From Aeromicrobium chenweiae (lineage in GTDB: Bacteria > Actinomycetota > Actinomycetes > Propionibacteriales > Nocardioidaceae): DNA of 64,000 nucleotides. The translations under genes were made by a program, and so were the position numbers. Shown piece after piece: positions 8,466-18,806 of this stretch. The notes beneath the pieces were generated by a model that saw nothing but the letters and a program-made list of their open reading frames with translations, made no database searches and had not been told where the DNA came from. Each line of letters starts with the position of its first letter. The stretch's first letter is position 1. The DNA lies in NCBI RefSeq assembly GCF_003065605.1, contig NZ_CP026952.1, positions 682,001 through 746,000 of the forward strand. Direction: 5' to 3'.

Positions 8466-10274
8466 ATGGCATCTGACGGGTCAGCAGTCGACGTCCCCCT
8501 CTCCCAAGGACTGGAGCACACCCAGGACGAGTGGGAGAAGGCCACGGCCGCGGTCCTGCGCAAGTCCCGCCGCCTCGCCGACGACGCCCCCGACAGCGAC
8601 GTGTGGGCCACGCTGGCCACGACCACGCTCGACGACATCGTGGTCACCCCCCTCGGCACGCCTGCGCTCAGTGCGGACCTGCCGGACGGCGGCCTGCCGG
8701 GACAGGCGCCCTACACCCGCGGCGCCGTCGCCGCCCGGGACCTGGAGGGCTGGGACGTCCGCGCGTGGTTCACCGACCCGGACGTCGAGCGCACCGCCCG
8801 TGACGTCGTCACGGACCTGGAGAACGGCGTCAACTCGCTGTGGATCTCGGCCGGCACCGGCGGCGTGCCGCTCGACGCCCTGCCGCGGATCCTCGAGCCG
8901 GTCTTCCTCGACCTCGCCCCGGTCGCCCTCGACGCGCCGTTCGAGCCCGTGGAGGCCGCGCAGGCGCTGGTCGACGTCATCGGCGACAAGGGCGTCGCCC
9001 CGGCGCCCGGCACGAGCCTCGGCGCCGACCCGATCGGGGCAGCCTTCCGTCGCCGTGGCGTCGCCGACCTCGCCGTCGCCGTCGAGGTCGCCCGGCTCGC
9101 CCAGACCGTCGGTGCCCGCGGCATCACGGTGGACGCGACGGCCGTGCACGACGCGGGCGCCTCGGACGTCCAGGAGCTGGCCTACTCGCTGGGTGCCGGC
9201 GTGACGTACCTGCGCCTGCTCGTCGAGGCCGGCCTCGACGTCGACACCGCCGCTGGCCTGATCGACTTCCGCTACGCGGCGACCGACGAGCAGTTCCCGA
9301 CGATCGCGAAGTTCCGCGCCGCCCGCCGGCTCTGGAACCGGGTCGCCGAGCTCAGCGGCGTCACGTCCGCGGCCGCCGGGCAGGTGCAGCACGGCGTCAC
9401 GTCCCGGCCGATGATGGCCACGTACGACCCGTACGTGAACATGCTCCGCACGACCGTGGCGTCGTTCGCCGCAGGCGTCGGCGGGGCCGCGTCGGTGACC
9501 GTCCTGCCGTTCGACGAGCCGCTGGGCCTGCCCGAGCCGTTCAGCCGTCGCATCGCGCGCAACACCTCGAGCCTGCTGATCAGCGAGTCCCACGTCGCCG
9601 CGGTCACCGACCCGGCCGGCGGCTCGCACGCCGTCGAGAAGCTCACCGACGACCTCGCCCGCGCGGCCTGGTCGCTGTTCGGCGAGATCGACGCGACCGA
9701 CAGCCTCGACGCCGCGCTGACACTGGTGCGCGGCAGGGTCGAGCAGACCGTCTCGGACCGCGCCCTGGCGATCGCCCGGCGTCGCCGTCCGGTGACCGGC
9801 GTCTCGGAGTTCCCCAACCTGCACGAGCAGCTGCCCGAGCGCCGCCCGTACGCGGAGCCCCTGGAGGTCCACCGGTACGCCGGCGAGTTCGAGGCACTGC
9901 GTGACGAGCGCGTCGAGCAGCCGGTGTTCCTCGCCTCGATGGGCCCCATCGCCGCGCACACCGCCCGCGCGACCTTCGCGGCGAACCTGCTGGCCGCGGG
10001 TGGCATCGACACGGTCGTCGCCGGACCGACCGAGGGCCCGGACGACGTGCTCGCCGCCCACGAGCGGGCGGGCAGCCCCTCCGTCGTGTGCCTGGCCGGC
10101 AACGACGCGGCGTACGAGCAGTGGGGCGCCGACCTGGTCACCGCCCTGCGCGGAGCGGGTGCCACGTACGTGGTCCTCGCCGGCAAGGCCGACGTGGGCG
10201 CCGACACCACCATCGCGATGGGGCTGGACGCACTGGCCTTCCTCCGTTCGATCCGAGAGGAGCTGGGAGCATGA
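8466..10274 (+). CDS. mutA: Methylmalonyl-CoA mutase small (beta) subunit
   Basis: A 602-residue subunit of the adenosylcobalamin-dependent heterodimeric mutase that interconverts methylmalonyl-CoA and succinyl-CoA. It has the mutase TIM-barrel region (for example [19 protein letters not shown]) and a C-terminal flavodoxin-like remnant. That remnant lacks the DxHxxG cobalamin motif, as expected for the structural subunit. It connects propionate, odd-chain fatty acid and branched amino acid breakdown to the TCA cycle. The ATG at 8466 fits the leaderless promoter. Its stop overlaps the mutB start (ATGA), implying translational coupling. Confidence 0.93.
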   Translation: MASDGSAVDVPLSQGLEHTQDEWEKATAAVLRKSRRLADDAPDSDVWATLATTTLDDIVVTPLGTPALSADLPDGGLPGQAPYTRGAVAARDLEGWDVRAWFTDPDVERTARDVVTDLENGVNSLWISAGTGGVPLDALPRILEPVFLDLAPVALDAPFEPVEAAQALVDVIGDKGVAPAPGTSLGADPIGAAFRRRGVADLAVAVEVARLAQTVGARGITVDATAVHDAGASDVQELAYSLGAGVTYLRLLVEAGLDVDTAAGLIDFRYAATDEQFPTIAKFRAARRLWNRVAELSGVTSAAAGQVQHGVTSRPMMATYDPYVNMLRTTVASFAAGVGGAASVTVLPFDEPLGLPEPFSRRIARNTSSLLISESHVAAVTDPAGGSHAVEKLTDDLARAAWSLFGEIDATDSLDAALTLVRGRVEQTVSDRALAIARRRRPVTGVSEFPNLHEQLPERRPYAEPLEVHRYAGEFEALRDERVEQPVFLASMGPIAAHTARATFAANLLAAGGIDTVVAGPTEGPDDVLAAHERAGSPSVVCLAGNDAAYEQWGADLVTALRGAGATYVVLAGKADVGADTTIAMGLDALAFLRSIREELGA

Positions 10275-12454
10275 GCATCCCGGAGAGCTTCAGCGACCTG
10301 CCGCTCGATCCCGAGCAGCCGTACGAGCCGGACCCCGAGACGTACGCCCGGGCGACCGACGGCGCCGAGCCGTGGGCCTCGCCGGAGGGCATCGAGATCG
10401 AGGGGCTGTACACGTCCGCGGACCTCGAGGGCCTCGACGCGCTCGACACGTACCCCGGACTCACCCCGTTCCTGCGCGGTCCCTACCCGGCGATGTACAC
10501 GACCCAGCCGTGGACGATCCGCCAGTACGCCGGCTTCTCCACCGCCGAGGAGTCCAACGCGTTCTACCGCCGCAACCTGGCCGCCGGCCAGAAGGGCCTG
10601 TCGGTCGCGTTCGACCTGGCGACCCACCGCGGCTACGACTCCGACAACCCGCGGGTCGTCGGCGACGTCGGCATGGCCGGTGTCGCGATCGACTCGATCT
10701 ACGACACCCGCAAGCTGTTCGAGGGCATCCCCCTGGACGAGATGAGCGTGTCGATGACGATGAACGGCGCGGTGCTGCCGGTGCTCGCGCTCTACATCGT
10801 CGCCGCGGAGGAGCAGGGCGTCCCGCCCGAGAAGCTCTCCGGGACCATCCAGAACGACATCCTCAAGGAGTTCATGGTCCGCAACACCTACATCTACCCG
10901 CCGGCGCCGTCGATGCGGATCATCTCCGACATCTTCGCGTACACCGCGCAGAAGATGCCGCGGTTCAACTCGATCTCGATCTCCGGCTACCACATCCAGG
11001 AGGCCGGGGCGACGAACGACCTCGAGCTGGCGTACACGCTGGCCGACGGGGTCGAGTACATCCGGGCGGGCCTCGACGTGGGTCTCGACATCGACGCGTT
11101 CGCGCCGCGCCTGAGCTTCTTCTGGGCGATCGGCATGAACTTCTACATGGAGATCGCCAAGATGCGCGCCGCTCGCGCGTTGTGGGCGCAGCTCGTGGCG
11201 GACTTCAACCCCAAGAACCCCAAGTCGCTGAGCCTGCGGACCCACAGCCAGACGTCGGGCTGGTCGTTGACCGCCCAGGACGTCTACAACAACGTCGGCC
11301 GCACCGCGATCGAGGCGATGGCCGCGACGCAGGGTCACACCCAGTCGCTGCACACCAACGCGCTCGACGAGGCCATTGCGCTGCCGACCGACTTCAGTGC
11401 CCGCATCGCCCGCAACACCCAGCTGTTGCTGCAGCAGGAGTCCGGGACCACCGACATCATCGACCCGTGGGGCGGCTCGTACTACGTCGAGCGACTGACG
11501 CACGACCTCGCCAACCGTGCCTGGGCCCACATCCAGGAGGTCGAGAAGGCCGGCGGCATGTCGAAGGCCATCGAGGCAGGCATCCCCAAGATGCGCATCG
11601 AGGAGGCCGCGGCCCGGACGCAGGCGCGAATCGACTCCGGCCAGCAGGCCGTGATCGGGGTCAACACGTACCGCCTCGCCGACGAGGACCCGCTCGACGT
11701 GCTCAAGGTCGACAACAAGGCCGTGTACGCCTCGCAGATCGCCAAGCTCGAGCGGCTGCGCGCCGAGCGGAACCAGGACGACGTCGACGCGGCGCTCGCG
11801 GCCCTGACCCGCAGCGCCGAGCGCGGCTCGGCCAGCGACGGCTCGCTCGACGACAACCTGCTGACCCTCGCGGTCAACGCGGCCCGCGCCAAGGCGACGG
11901 TCGGGGAGATCTCCGACGCGCTGGAGAAGGTCTACGGGCGCCACCAGGCCGTCATCCGTACGATCTCAGGTGTGTACCGCACCGAGGCCGGCCAGGCGGG
12001 GAACGTCGCCCAGGTCATCGAGGCCACCGACGAGTTCGAGAAGGCCGAGGGCCGCCGTCCGCGCATCCTGGTCGCCAAGATGGGCCAGGACGGGCACGAC
12101 CGCGGCCAGAAGGTCATCGTGACGGCGTTCGCCGACATGGGCTTCGACGTCGACGTGGGCCCGCTGTTCTCCACGCCCGAGGAGGTCGCCCAGCAGGCGA
12201 TCGACGCCGACGTGCACATCGTCGGCGTGTCCTCGCTCGCGGCGGGCCACCTCACCCTGCTGCCGGCGCTCAAGCAGTCCCTGGCCGAGCTCGGTCGTCC
12301 CGACATCATGGTCGTCATCGGTGGTGTCATCCCGCCCGACGACGTCCAGACGCTCAAGGACATGGGTGCGGCCGCGGTGTTCCTGCCGGGCACGGTCATC
12401 GCTGACTCGGCGCTCGACCTGCTCGACAAGCTCCGCACGGCGCTGCAGCCGTGA
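10271..12454 (+). CDS. mutB: Methylmalonyl-CoA mutase large (alpha) subunit
   Basis: The 727-residue catalytic subunit. The N-terminal substrate barrel contains [19 protein letters not shown] and the tract [16 protein letters not shown]. The C-terminal cobalamin domain has DGHDRGQK, with His609 expected as the lower axial cobalt ligand, and later GGVIPPDD. Full family length. It overlaps mutA by ATGA and is followed 13 bp later by meaB, completing an operon for the mutase and its chaperone. With the citrate synthase at about 19 kb it fits a propionyl-CoA-to-succinyl-CoA route. No MCE epimerase or propionyl-CoA carboxylase lies in the window. Confidence 0.96.
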   Translation: MSIPESFSDLPLDPEQPYEPDPETYARATDGAEPWASPEGIEIEGLYTSADLEGLDALDTYPGLTPFLRGPYPAMYTTQPWTIRQYAGFSTAEESNAFYRRNLAAGQKGLSVAFDLATHRGYDSDNPRVVGDVGMAGVAIDSIYDTRKLFEGIPLDEMSVSMTMNGAVLPVLALYIVAAEEQGVPPEKLSGTIQNDILKEFMVRNTYIYPPAPSMRIISDIFAYTAQKMPRFNSISISGYHIQEAGATNDLELAYTLADGVEYIRAGLDVGLDIDAFAPRLSFFWAIGMNFYMEIAKMRAARALWAQLVADFNPKNPKSLSLRTHSQTSGWSLTAQDVYNNVGRTAIEAMAATQGHTQSLHTNALDEAIALPTDFSARIARNTQLLLQQESGTTDIIDPWGGSYYVERLTHDLANRAWAHIQEVEKAGGMSKAIEAGIPKMRIEEAAARTQARIDSGQQAVIGVNTYRLADEDPLDVLKVDNKAVYASQIAKLERLRAERNQDDVDAALAALTRSAERGSASDGSLDDNLLTLAVNAARAKATVGEISDALEKVYGRHQAVIRTISGVYRTEAGQAGNVAQVIEATDEFEKAEGRRPRILVAKMGQDGHDRGQKVIVTAFADMGFDVDVGPLFSTPEEVAQQAIDADVHIVGVSSLAAGHLTLLPALKQSLAELGRPDIMVVIGGVIPPDDVQTLKDMGAAAVFLPGTVIADSALDLLDKLRTALQP

Positions 12455-12467
12455 CCGGACCGCGCTG

Positions 12468-13454
12468 ATGGTGGACGTCTCCGAGCTCGCCGACGACATC
12501 CGCGTCGGCAAGCGGGCGGCGATCTCGCGCGCCATCACGCTGGTCGAGTCCAGCCGCGGCGACCACCGCGGCGAGGCGCGTGAGCTCCTGGGGCTGCTCA
12601 CCGAGCCTGTCCACGGCAGCGGCGGATCCGGTGCGATCCACGTGGGCATCTCCGGCGTGCCCGGTGTCGGCAAGTCGACCTTCATCGAGGCGCTCGGCAC
12701 CCACCTGATCGACGAGGGGCACCGCGTCGGCGTGCTGGCGGTCGACCCGTCCAGCGTCCGCACCGGCGGCTCGGTCCTGGGCGACAAGACCCGCATGGCC
12801 CGGCTCTCGGTCAGCCCCGACGCGTTCATCCGCCCGTCGCCCAGCGCCGGCACCCTCGGCGGTGTCGCACGGGCCACCAGCCAGGCGATGACCGTGCTGG
12901 AGGCCGCCGGCTTCGACGTGATCCTCGTCGAGACGGTCGGGGTGGGCCAGTCGGAGATCACGGTGGCCGGCATGGTCGACACGTTCTTGTTCCTCACGAT
13001 CGCGCGTACCGGCGACCAGCTGCAGGGCATCAAGAAGGGCATCCTCGAGATCGCCGACGTCGTCGCGGTCAACAAGGCCGACGGGGACCGCGCGCAGGAG
13101 GCGGAGGCCACGTCGAAGGAGCTCGCCGGGGCGCTGCGGCTCGTGTACGCCGGCGGGACCGGCTGGGTCCCACCGGTGCTGAGCTGCTCGGCCCTCGAGG
13201 GGACCGGCATCGACACGGTCTGGAGCCGGATCATCCGTCACCGCGAGTTCCTGGGCACCCGTGGCCTGCGGGAGAAGCGCGCGCAGCAGCAGCTCGACTT
13301 CACCTGGGCGCTCGTGCGCGACGAGCTGGACCAGCGCCTGCGCACGGATCCGGCCGTCGCCGCCGTCCGTGAGGAGATCCGCGAGGCCGTCCTCTCGGGC
13401 GAGATGCCGGCCGCCACGGCCGCCGACCGCATCCTCGAGGCCTACGACTCCTGA
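12468..13454 (+). CDS. meaB: Methylmalonyl-CoA mutase-associated GTPase MeaB
   Basis: A 328-residue SIMIBI-class G protein. The P-loop GVPGVGKST covers residues 63-71, DPSSVRTGGSVLGDKTRM follows the switch region, VETVGVGQSE is the Walker B-like tract and NKADGD the guanine-specificity loop. MeaB gates loading of adenosylcobalamin into MutAB and protects or rescues the enzyme during turnover. ArgK is an old name from a disproved transport role. The position directly behind mutB supports the mutase-chaperone assignment. The ATG at 12468 gives the family length. Confidence 0.93.
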   Translation: MVDVSELADDIRVGKRAAISRAITLVESSRGDHRGEARELLGLLTEPVHGSGGSGAIHVGISGVPGVGKSTFIEALGTHLIDEGHRVGVLAVDPSSVRTGGSVLGDKTRMARLSVSPDAFIRPSPSAGTLGGVARATSQAMTVLEAAGFDVILVETVGVGQSEITVAGMVDTFLFLTIARTGDQLQGIKKGILEIADVVAVNKADGDRAQEAEATSKELAGALRLVYAGGTGWVPPVLSCSALEGTGIDTVWSRIIRHREFLGTRGLREKRAQQQLDFTWALVRDELDQRLRTDPAVAAVREEIREAVLSGEMPAATAADRILEAYDS

Positions 13455-13468
13455 CCCCGCCCCGCCCT

Positions 13469-13554
13469 GACCCGCGACTGGCGCAAGGTGAAGGAAGTGG
13501 GACGGCGTGTCGTGCAGAACTGCGCCACTCGCGGTCCGGACTGCGCCACTCGCG
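13469..13554. repeat. Intergenic hairpin repeat, copy B
   Basis: Begins 14 bp after the meaB stop. It is collinear with copy A (6849-6932), about 81% identical over 84 bp without gaps, sharing the central GGGACGGCGTGTCGT and the flanking inverted unit TGCGCCACTCGCGG. A left arm CGCGACTGGCGCA faces TGCGCCACTCGCGG (13521-13534), and a second right-arm unit lies at 13542-13554. The arms are conserved while the spacer next to them varies, as expected when pairing matters. It ends about 30 bp before the next start. Confidence 0.72.
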
Positions 13555-13583
13555 TGTGCGTCGCGGTGTGGCACGATCGGCGC

Positions 13584-14375
13584 GTGAAGCGATCAGTGAC
13601 AGCCCACCTGGAGCTCTACCTGCACGGGGAGGCCGACCTGATCTTCTCGATCGCGGTCGCGGAGGGCAGTGACTGTCAGGAGACCCTCGAGATCACCTCG
13701 GGCGGGACCCCGCTGCAGGCGCACGTGGTGGCCGGACGCCACGGCACCCGACTGCACCGGCTGACCGGCCGGCCCGGGCCGATGGTCATCGACTACTCGG
13801 CCGACGTCCTGGGCCAGGCCGCCCCGGCGCCGGTCGAGGAGCTCGACATCATCGAGTACCGCCGGCCGAGCCGCTACTGCGAGTCCGACACGCTGTTCGC
13901 CACTGCCCGCTCGGAGTTCGCGGGGCTCCAGGGCAAGGACCTGCTCGACGCGGTCAGCTCGTGGGTCGGCGACCGCCTGACGTACGTGCCGGGCGCCAGC
14001 CAGCCGACCGACGGGGCCGTGGCGACGATGCTCGCGCGCCGCGGGGTCTGTCGGGACTATGCGCACCTGGTGGTGGCGCTGCTGCGTGCCCTGGACGTCC
14101 CCACACGTCTCGCCTCGGTCTACGCGCCGGGCCTGTTCCCGATGGACTTCCACGCGGTCGCCGAGGCGTACGTCGAGGGCAGCTGGCACGTCGTCGACGC
14201 GACCGCGCTGGCGCCGCGCAGCTCGCTCGTGCGCATCGCCACCGGCCAGGACGCCTCCGAGACGGCCTTCCTGAGCCAGCACGGTGCGGCCGTCGACCTG
14301 CGCTGGATGGCGATCAGCGCGGTCGTCGACGAGCTGCCCCGCGACGACCTGTCCCAGCTGGTCCCGCTGCGCTGA
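13584..14375 (+). CDS. Transglutaminase-like cysteine peptidase-fold protein
   Basis: A 263-residue cytoplasmic protein. The N-terminal half is a beta-rich domain as in bacterial transglutaminase-like proteins with an ATP-grasp or peptide-ligase neighbourhood. The C-terminal half is a transglutaminase-like fold with an apparent catalytic triad: Cys156 (RRGVCRDYAHL), His190 (MDFHAVAEAYV) and Asp205 (WHVVDAT). No signal peptide. The substrate is unknown; peptidase or amidase activity on peptides is the family expectation. It starts at GTG 13584, 7 nt after a CACGAT hexamer. It ends base-to-base against the convergent reductase gene (TGATCA). Confidence 0.82.
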   Translation: MKRSVTAHLELYLHGEADLIFSIAVAEGSDCQETLEITSGGTPLQAHVVAGRHGTRLHRLTGRPGPMVIDYSADVLGQAAPAPVEELDIIEYRRPSRYCESDTLFATARSEFAGLQGKDLLDAVSSWVGDRLTYVPGASQPTDGAVATMLARRGVCRDYAHLVVALLRALDVPTRLASVYAPGLFPMDFHAVAEAYVEGSWHVVDATALAPRSSLVRIATGQDASETAFLSQHGAAVDLRWMAISAVVDELPRDDLSQLVPLR

Positions 14376-15020
14376 TCAGGCGTGGGCGCGGCGGGCCGAG
14401 GCGGTCGCCTCGCTCAGCTCGTCCGCGGTCATGCGCGGACCGTAGCCAGGCGTGCCGGGCTGGATGCGCCATCCCTCGGAGAGCGGACCGAGGTCGACGA
14501 CGTCGAAGCCGATCTCGTCGATGAAGGCGCTCACCGCGGCCTTGGCGCCCGCGTCGTCGCCCGCGACGATCAGGGCGCGGCGCCCCGGGGTCCCGGCCGG
14601 CGCCGCCTGTTCCGTGATGTCCGCGGCCGCGATGTGGTTGAACGCCTTGACGACGTGCGCACCCGGGAGCCGGTCCTGGAGCATCTCCGAGCTCGTGGTC
14701 GACTCGTCGTCCAGGGCGGCGACCTGGCCGTCGCGCTGCGGGTAGTAGTTGTTCGTGTCGATGACGGTCTTGCCCGCCAGCGGCTCGGCCGGAACGCTGT
14801 CGATCGCCTTGAACGGGATCGTGACGACGACGATGTCGCCTGCGGCGGCGGCCTCGGCCGGGGTCGCGGCGCGCGCGTGGGGACCGAGCTCGTCGACGAG
14901 CTCGGTCAAGGTCTCGGGTCCGCGCGAGTTGCTGAGCACGACGTCATGGCCGTGCGCGGTGGCGGAGCGAGCGATCTGGCTGCCGATGAGTCCGGCGCCG
15001 ATGAGTCCGATGGTGGTCAT
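14376..15020 (-). CDS. NADPH-dependent F420 reductase-type oxidoreductase
   Basis: A 214-residue Rossmann protein. GLIGAGLIGSQIAR at residues 4-17 is the dinucleotide loop, with SNSRGPETL positioned to bind the NADP phosphate. The tract VIDTNNYYPQRDGQ and VKAFNHIAA are typical of the FNO/NADP-oxidoreductase family (COG2085). Such proteins transfer hydride between NADP and F420 or other small acceptors; the exact acceptor here is unknown. The start at 15020 is chosen over an upstream in-frame start because the Rossmann strand begins there. A promoter with an inverted repeat lies about 80 bp upstream. Confidence 0.82.
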   Translation of the reverse strand: MTTIGLIGAGLIGSQIARSATAHGHDVVLSNSRGPETLTELVDELGPHARAATPAEAAAAGDIVVVTIPFKAIDSVPAEPLAGKTVIDTNNYYPQRDGQVAALDDESTTSSEMLQDRLPGAHVVKAFNHIAAADITEQAAPAGTPGRRALIVAGDDAGAKAAVSAFIDEIGFDVVDLGPLSEGWRIQPGTPGYGPRMTADELSEATASARRAHA

Positions 15021-15095
15021 GTGGGTGGAACGTCCCCGTGCCCCGGCGCATTCCGACGCGGCGCCGCGGGCCCCACCGGAAGGACTAGGACGACG

Positions 15096-15129
15096 TAGTT
15101 CCAAATAACTATGGCGACGCGAATGTCAA
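15096..15129 (-). promoter_or_regulatory. Promoter with HxlR/MarR-like operator for the reductase gene
   Basis: On the minus strand TTGACA (15129-15124) and TATTTG (15107-15102) are 16 bp apart. The -10 lies inside the inverted repeat TAGTT-N6-AACTA (15096-15111). This AT-rich arm pair stands out in GC-rich surroundings. Reductases of this type are often controlled by HxlR-family repressors; that link is an inference, because no regulator gene is adjacent. Confidence 0.5.
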
Positions 15130-15309
15130 GACTGCACTTTGGTGCTGGGGTTCGTTACGTTCGTCCAGAGACATGGGGCGCGCAAGCGTCGCGGGGTCGG
15201 CCGTCTCGGGGGGACGGCCGGCCCCTCGCCATGTCGTGGGCTCCTCGCGCGACACCTGGGACCCCGCCGCGGTTGTGTACGCTTGGCCGGGAATCTACGT
15301 GGGGGTCGA

Positions 15310-18300
15310 GTGGTAGCGGGCAGAAGGCTCAAGAGCACAGTTCGCCGGTTGAACCGGTCCGCCGGAGAGCTCCAGCCCCTTCTGGACTCCCGCCTCTTCG
15401 ACCCGTGGTACTACGCGCTCCAGACGGGCCGGACGGTGACGCCGGACGAGGCGGCCCGGCACTACGTCGACGTGGGTGCGGCCGAGGGCCTGCTGCCCAA
15501 TCCCCTGACCGACGTCGACGCGACGTGTCTCGGCCCCGACGAGGTCGTCGCGGCGCTGCTCGACGGGTCGGCGCGGCTGTTCCCGATCCGGCCGATGCTC
15601 GACGACGTCGCGCTCGCCGCGGAGTCGACGGCCGTGACCGATCACCCGGGCGGCCCCGTCGGCTGCTACCTCGAGCTCGCCCACGCCGGAGCGCCGGTCC
15701 CACAGCTCGGCACGCTCGGCTGGAACCGGTTCGTCAAGCTCCGTCAGCGCCAGGCCTCGGTGCTCGCCAGGACCGTGCGTTCGGGACTGTTCGATCGCGA
15801 CTACTACGAGCTGCAGGCGGGCCGCCCGTTCGGGGGTGACACCGCGGCGATCTGGCACTTCCTCGAGGAGGGGGAGTCGGCCGGCCTCAGCCCCAACCCG
15901 CTGTACGAGCGGCTCTGGTCGCGCAGCGAGGTGAAGGGTCAGGCCCCGCTCGCGTTCTCGCACTTCCTGCGCACCGGCCAGGTCCGGGGAGCCGCCGGCC
16001 CGCACTTCGACGGCGCCACCCACCTCGAGCAGCACCCCGAGGCGGCCGACCACCCCGGGGGACCCCTGGGCCACTGGCTCGAGCACGCGGACGACTCGAC
16101 CCTCACGGTTCCCCATCCCACGTCCGGTGTCGAGCCGGTCGAGCTCGGCACCCTGCGGGCCACCATGTACCGCGTCGCAGGCGAGCTGGGCGCCCAGGAG
16201 CAGCTGCTGCGTCGCCCGCCGACGACGGTGGCGCACTGGTGGTTGAACACCGTGGTCCCGCCGGCGGGCGATCCCGACGCCACGGTCGTCATCGTCAGTG
16301 ACGGACGCGAGTGGGGCGACGCGACGCCGGCGAACCTCGACCGCGTCCTGAACCAGCAGCACGAGCGGTGGACCTTGCGGGTGGCGGTCGACGCCGGACG
16401 CCCGGTGCCGGCCTCGTTGGCCGAGCTCCGCGACCTCGGTCGGGTCGTGCTCGTCGAGACCTCGGCGACCTCGTGGGCCGAGCGGGTCCACGCTGTGCTG
16501 GCGAGTGCGGACGAGGCCTGGGCCTGCTTCTGGCAGCCGCAGGAGGTCTGGTCGCCCCACTTCCTCAGCGGCCTGCTCTCCGGGGTCGGTGACGGCATCG
16601 GGGCGCATGCGGCGACGGTGGACCGCAGGGCGGGCAGGGGACGTCAGGCCCTCTGGCGTGCGGCCCTGCCCCCGGCCGGCACCCTGTTGTGGGACGCGCC
16701 CCGCGGACTGTCCGGCATGCTCTTCCCGACCGACCAGCTGCGCAAGGACGGCGGCGTGTTCCGCCCCGAGGCCGAGGACCAGTACGGCTGGGACCACCTG
16801 CTGCGCCACGAGGTGCCGAGCCGCTTCGTGCCGTTCGTCGCCGTGCGGGGGACCGATCTCGGCGCGCTGCCGCTCGAGCCGGGTCTGCAGAGCACGCACG
16901 AGCACGTGATCCGCGCCGAGCACATCCTCGACTGGCCGCTGGTCGAGCAGCAGGTCGCGGATCGCGTGGCGGGGCGGGTGTCGGTGCTGATCCCCGCGTT
17001 CCGCGACCGGGTGCTCGTCCGCTCCGCCGTCGACCACGTCCTGGCCCACTCGCCCTCCGACGTCGAGGTCGTGGTGGTCGACAACGGATCGGACCGCGAG
17101 CTCACGTCGGTGTTCGCGAGCACCTTCGCCGGCGACTCCCGCGTCCGGATCCGTCGGCTGCCGCGCAACACCAACTTCGGCACGGCCTCCAACTGCGCGT
17201 TCGCCCAGTCGACCGGTGAGATCGTGGTGTTCCTCAACAACGACACGGAGGCGCAGCCCGGCTGGCTGACGCCGCTCGTCGAGGCGCTGGACTCACCCGA
17301 CGTGCTGGGCGTCCAGCCGTTGCTGCTGTACGGGGACGGCAGCGTGCAGTCGGCCGGGACGGTGTTCAACGGCCCCCACAGCATCCCCGGGCACCTCCTG
17401 GCCTCGCACCCCGTCGAGGACGTGAGCTCGCAGATCGACCTGCGCTTCCGCGCCGTCACCGCCGCGTGCATGGCGGTGCGCGCCGACGTGCTCGCTCCCA
17501 CGCACGGCTTCGACCCGGTCTTCGCCAACGGCATGGAGGACATCGACCTGTGCCTGCGACTCGCCGACGCGCGCGGCGGGACCTTCCTGACCGTCCCCGA
17601 GTCGCGGGTGATCCACCTCGAGAGCAAGTCGCCGGGACGCTTCGCGAAGGTCGAGTCGAACCGGCTGCGGCTCCTCACCCGGTGGCAGGGTCGCCTGCCC
17701 GCTCCCGACACGTCGCAGTGGGAGCAGGCGGGGTTCGAGGTGCTCCGGGTGGCCGCGGGCCGCGGTCTGCCCCAGAGCCATCGCCGCACCTCGGTCACCC
17801 TGGTGCTGCGACGTCCGCCCGCCGTCGTCGGGTCGGGGCCCGCTGCGGGGCTGCCGAGCCTGCGCTGGGCGATCAAGAACCCCGCCCCGCGAAGCGCGCG
17901 GGGCAACCTGTGGGGTGACACCTTCTTCGCCGCCGACCTCGCTGCGGCCCTGCGCCACTGGGGACAGGAGGTCGTCGTCGACCGCCGCGAGGCCTTCCAG
18001 CGCCCCGGCACGGATGATCTCGACGACGTGACCCTGGCGCTGCGCGGCCGGGTCCCGGCGCCCCCGCAGCCGGGGGCGACCAACGTGACCTGGGTGATCA
18101 GCCACCCCGATGACGTGACGGCGGACGAGCTCAGGCAGGGCTACGACCTGGTCTACGCTGCCGGCGCCCCGTGGGCGCAGCAGATGACTGAGGCGTCGGG
18201 AGTCCTCGTCCGGCCGCTGCTGCAGGCGACGAATCCCTCCCGGTTCTCGCCCAGCGTGGGCGAGGCGGGCGGCGGCGGGGCGCTCTTTGTGGGCAACACG

Positions 18301-18792
18301 CGGGGGACGATGCGACAGATCGTGCAGGACGCGCTCGACGCCGACCTCCACCTGCGGCTGTATGGCCTGGGCTGGAGCAAGTTCATGGACGAGTCCATGG
18401 TGGCCGCGCCGTTCGTCGACAATGCCGTCCTCGCCCGCACCTACCGGTCGGCCGACGTGGTCCTCAATGACCACTGGGAGGACATGGGACGCCAGGGATT
18501 CTTCTCCAACCGGCTGTTCGACGCCGCTGCCGCCGGCGCCCGGGTGGTCTCCGACCGGGTGCCCGGGATGGCGGAGGTCTTCGGGATCTCGGTGCAGCCC
18601 TACGACTCGCTCGACGAGCTCCGGGCGTTGGCGAGCCCCGACCTGCACCGCTGGCCGAGCCAGGAGGAGCTCGACGCGAACGCCGCCGTGATCGCCTCGC
18701 GGCACTCGTTCGTGGAGCGGGCCCGGGTCCTGCTGGCCGACGTGCTCGACGTCCGCGGCGTGCCGCACGGCCTGCACGACCTCGGCGCGTAG
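15310..18792 (+). CDS. Large multidomain glycosyltransferase (GT2 plus C-terminal GT domain)
   Basis: A 1160-residue protein without a signal peptide. Residues 1-250 hold at least two repeated modules of the form FD..YY..Q.GR....A..HF...G...GL.PNPL, common in actinobacterial cell-surface glycan transferases. A GT2 catalytic domain spans about 557-800: VSVLIPAFRD, VVVDNGSD, the acidic FLNNDTEAQPGW (Asp645) and GMEDIDLCLRL. A third region (about 860-1140) resembles CgeB-like GT-B proteins (VTWVISHPDD, NRLFDAAAAGARVVSDRVPGM). Expected role: successive sugar transfers onto a surface glycan. GGGGG at 15300-15304 supports GTG 15310; TACGCT at 15278-15283 is a possible -10. Confidence 0.85.
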   Translation: MVAGRRLKSTVRRLNRSAGELQPLLDSRLFDPWYYALQTGRTVTPDEAARHYVDVGAAEGLLPNPLTDVDATCLGPDEVVAALLDGSARLFPIRPMLDDVALAAESTAVTDHPGGPVGCYLELAHAGAPVPQLGTLGWNRFVKLRQRQASVLARTVRSGLFDRDYYELQAGRPFGGDTAAIWHFLEEGESAGLSPNPLYERLWSRSEVKGQAPLAFSHFLRTGQVRGAAGPHFDGATHLEQHPEAADHPGGPLGHWLEHADDSTLTVPHPTSGVEPVELGTLRATMYRVAGELGAQEQLLRRPPTTVAHWWLNTVVPPAGDPDATVVIVSDGREWGDATPANLDRVLNQQHERWTLRVAVDAGRPVPASLAELRDLGRVVLVETSATSWAERVHAVLASADEAWACFWQPQEVWSPHFLSGLLSGVGDGIGAHAATVDRRAGRGRQALWRAALPPAGTLLWDAPRGLSGMLFPTDQLRKDGGVFRPEAEDQYGWDHLLRHEVPSRFVPFVAVRGTDLGALPLEPGLQSTHEHVIRAEHILDWPLVEQQVADRVAGRVSVLIPAFRDRVLVRSAVDHVLAHSPSDVEVVVVDNGSDRELTSVFASTFAGDSRVRIRRLPRNTNFGTASNCAFAQSTGEIVVFLNNDTEAQPGWLTPLVEALDSPDVLGVQPLLLYGDGSVQSAGTVFNGPHSIPGHLLASHPVEDVSSQIDLRFRAVTAACMAVRADVLAPTHGFDPVFANGMEDIDLCLRLADARGGTFLTVPESRVIHLESKSPGRFAKVESNRLRLLTRWQGRLPAPDTSQWEQAGFEVLRVAAGRGLPQSHRRTSVTLVLRRPPAVVGSGPAAGLPSLRWAIKNPAPRSARGNLWGDTFFAADLAAALRHWGQEVVVDRREAFQRPGTDDLDDVTLALRGRVPAPPQPGATNVTWVISHPDDVTADELRQGYDLVYAAGAPWAQQMTEASGVLVRPLLQATNPSRFSPSVGEAGGGGALFVGNTRGTMRQIVQDALDADLHLRLYGLGWSKFMDESMVAAPFVDNAVLARTYRSADVVLNDHWEDMGRQGFFSNRLFDAAAAGARVVSDRVPGMAEVFGISVQPYDSLDELRALASPDLHRWPSQEELDANAAVIASRHSFVERARVLLADVLDVRGVPHGLHDLGA

Positions 18793-18806
18793 CGACCCCG
18801 ACGCGA

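Noticed and set aside
9272-11944. An 890-codon minus-strand open frame over mutA and mutB
   Set aside because: Antisense to two certain genes; its composition has the same shadow character.
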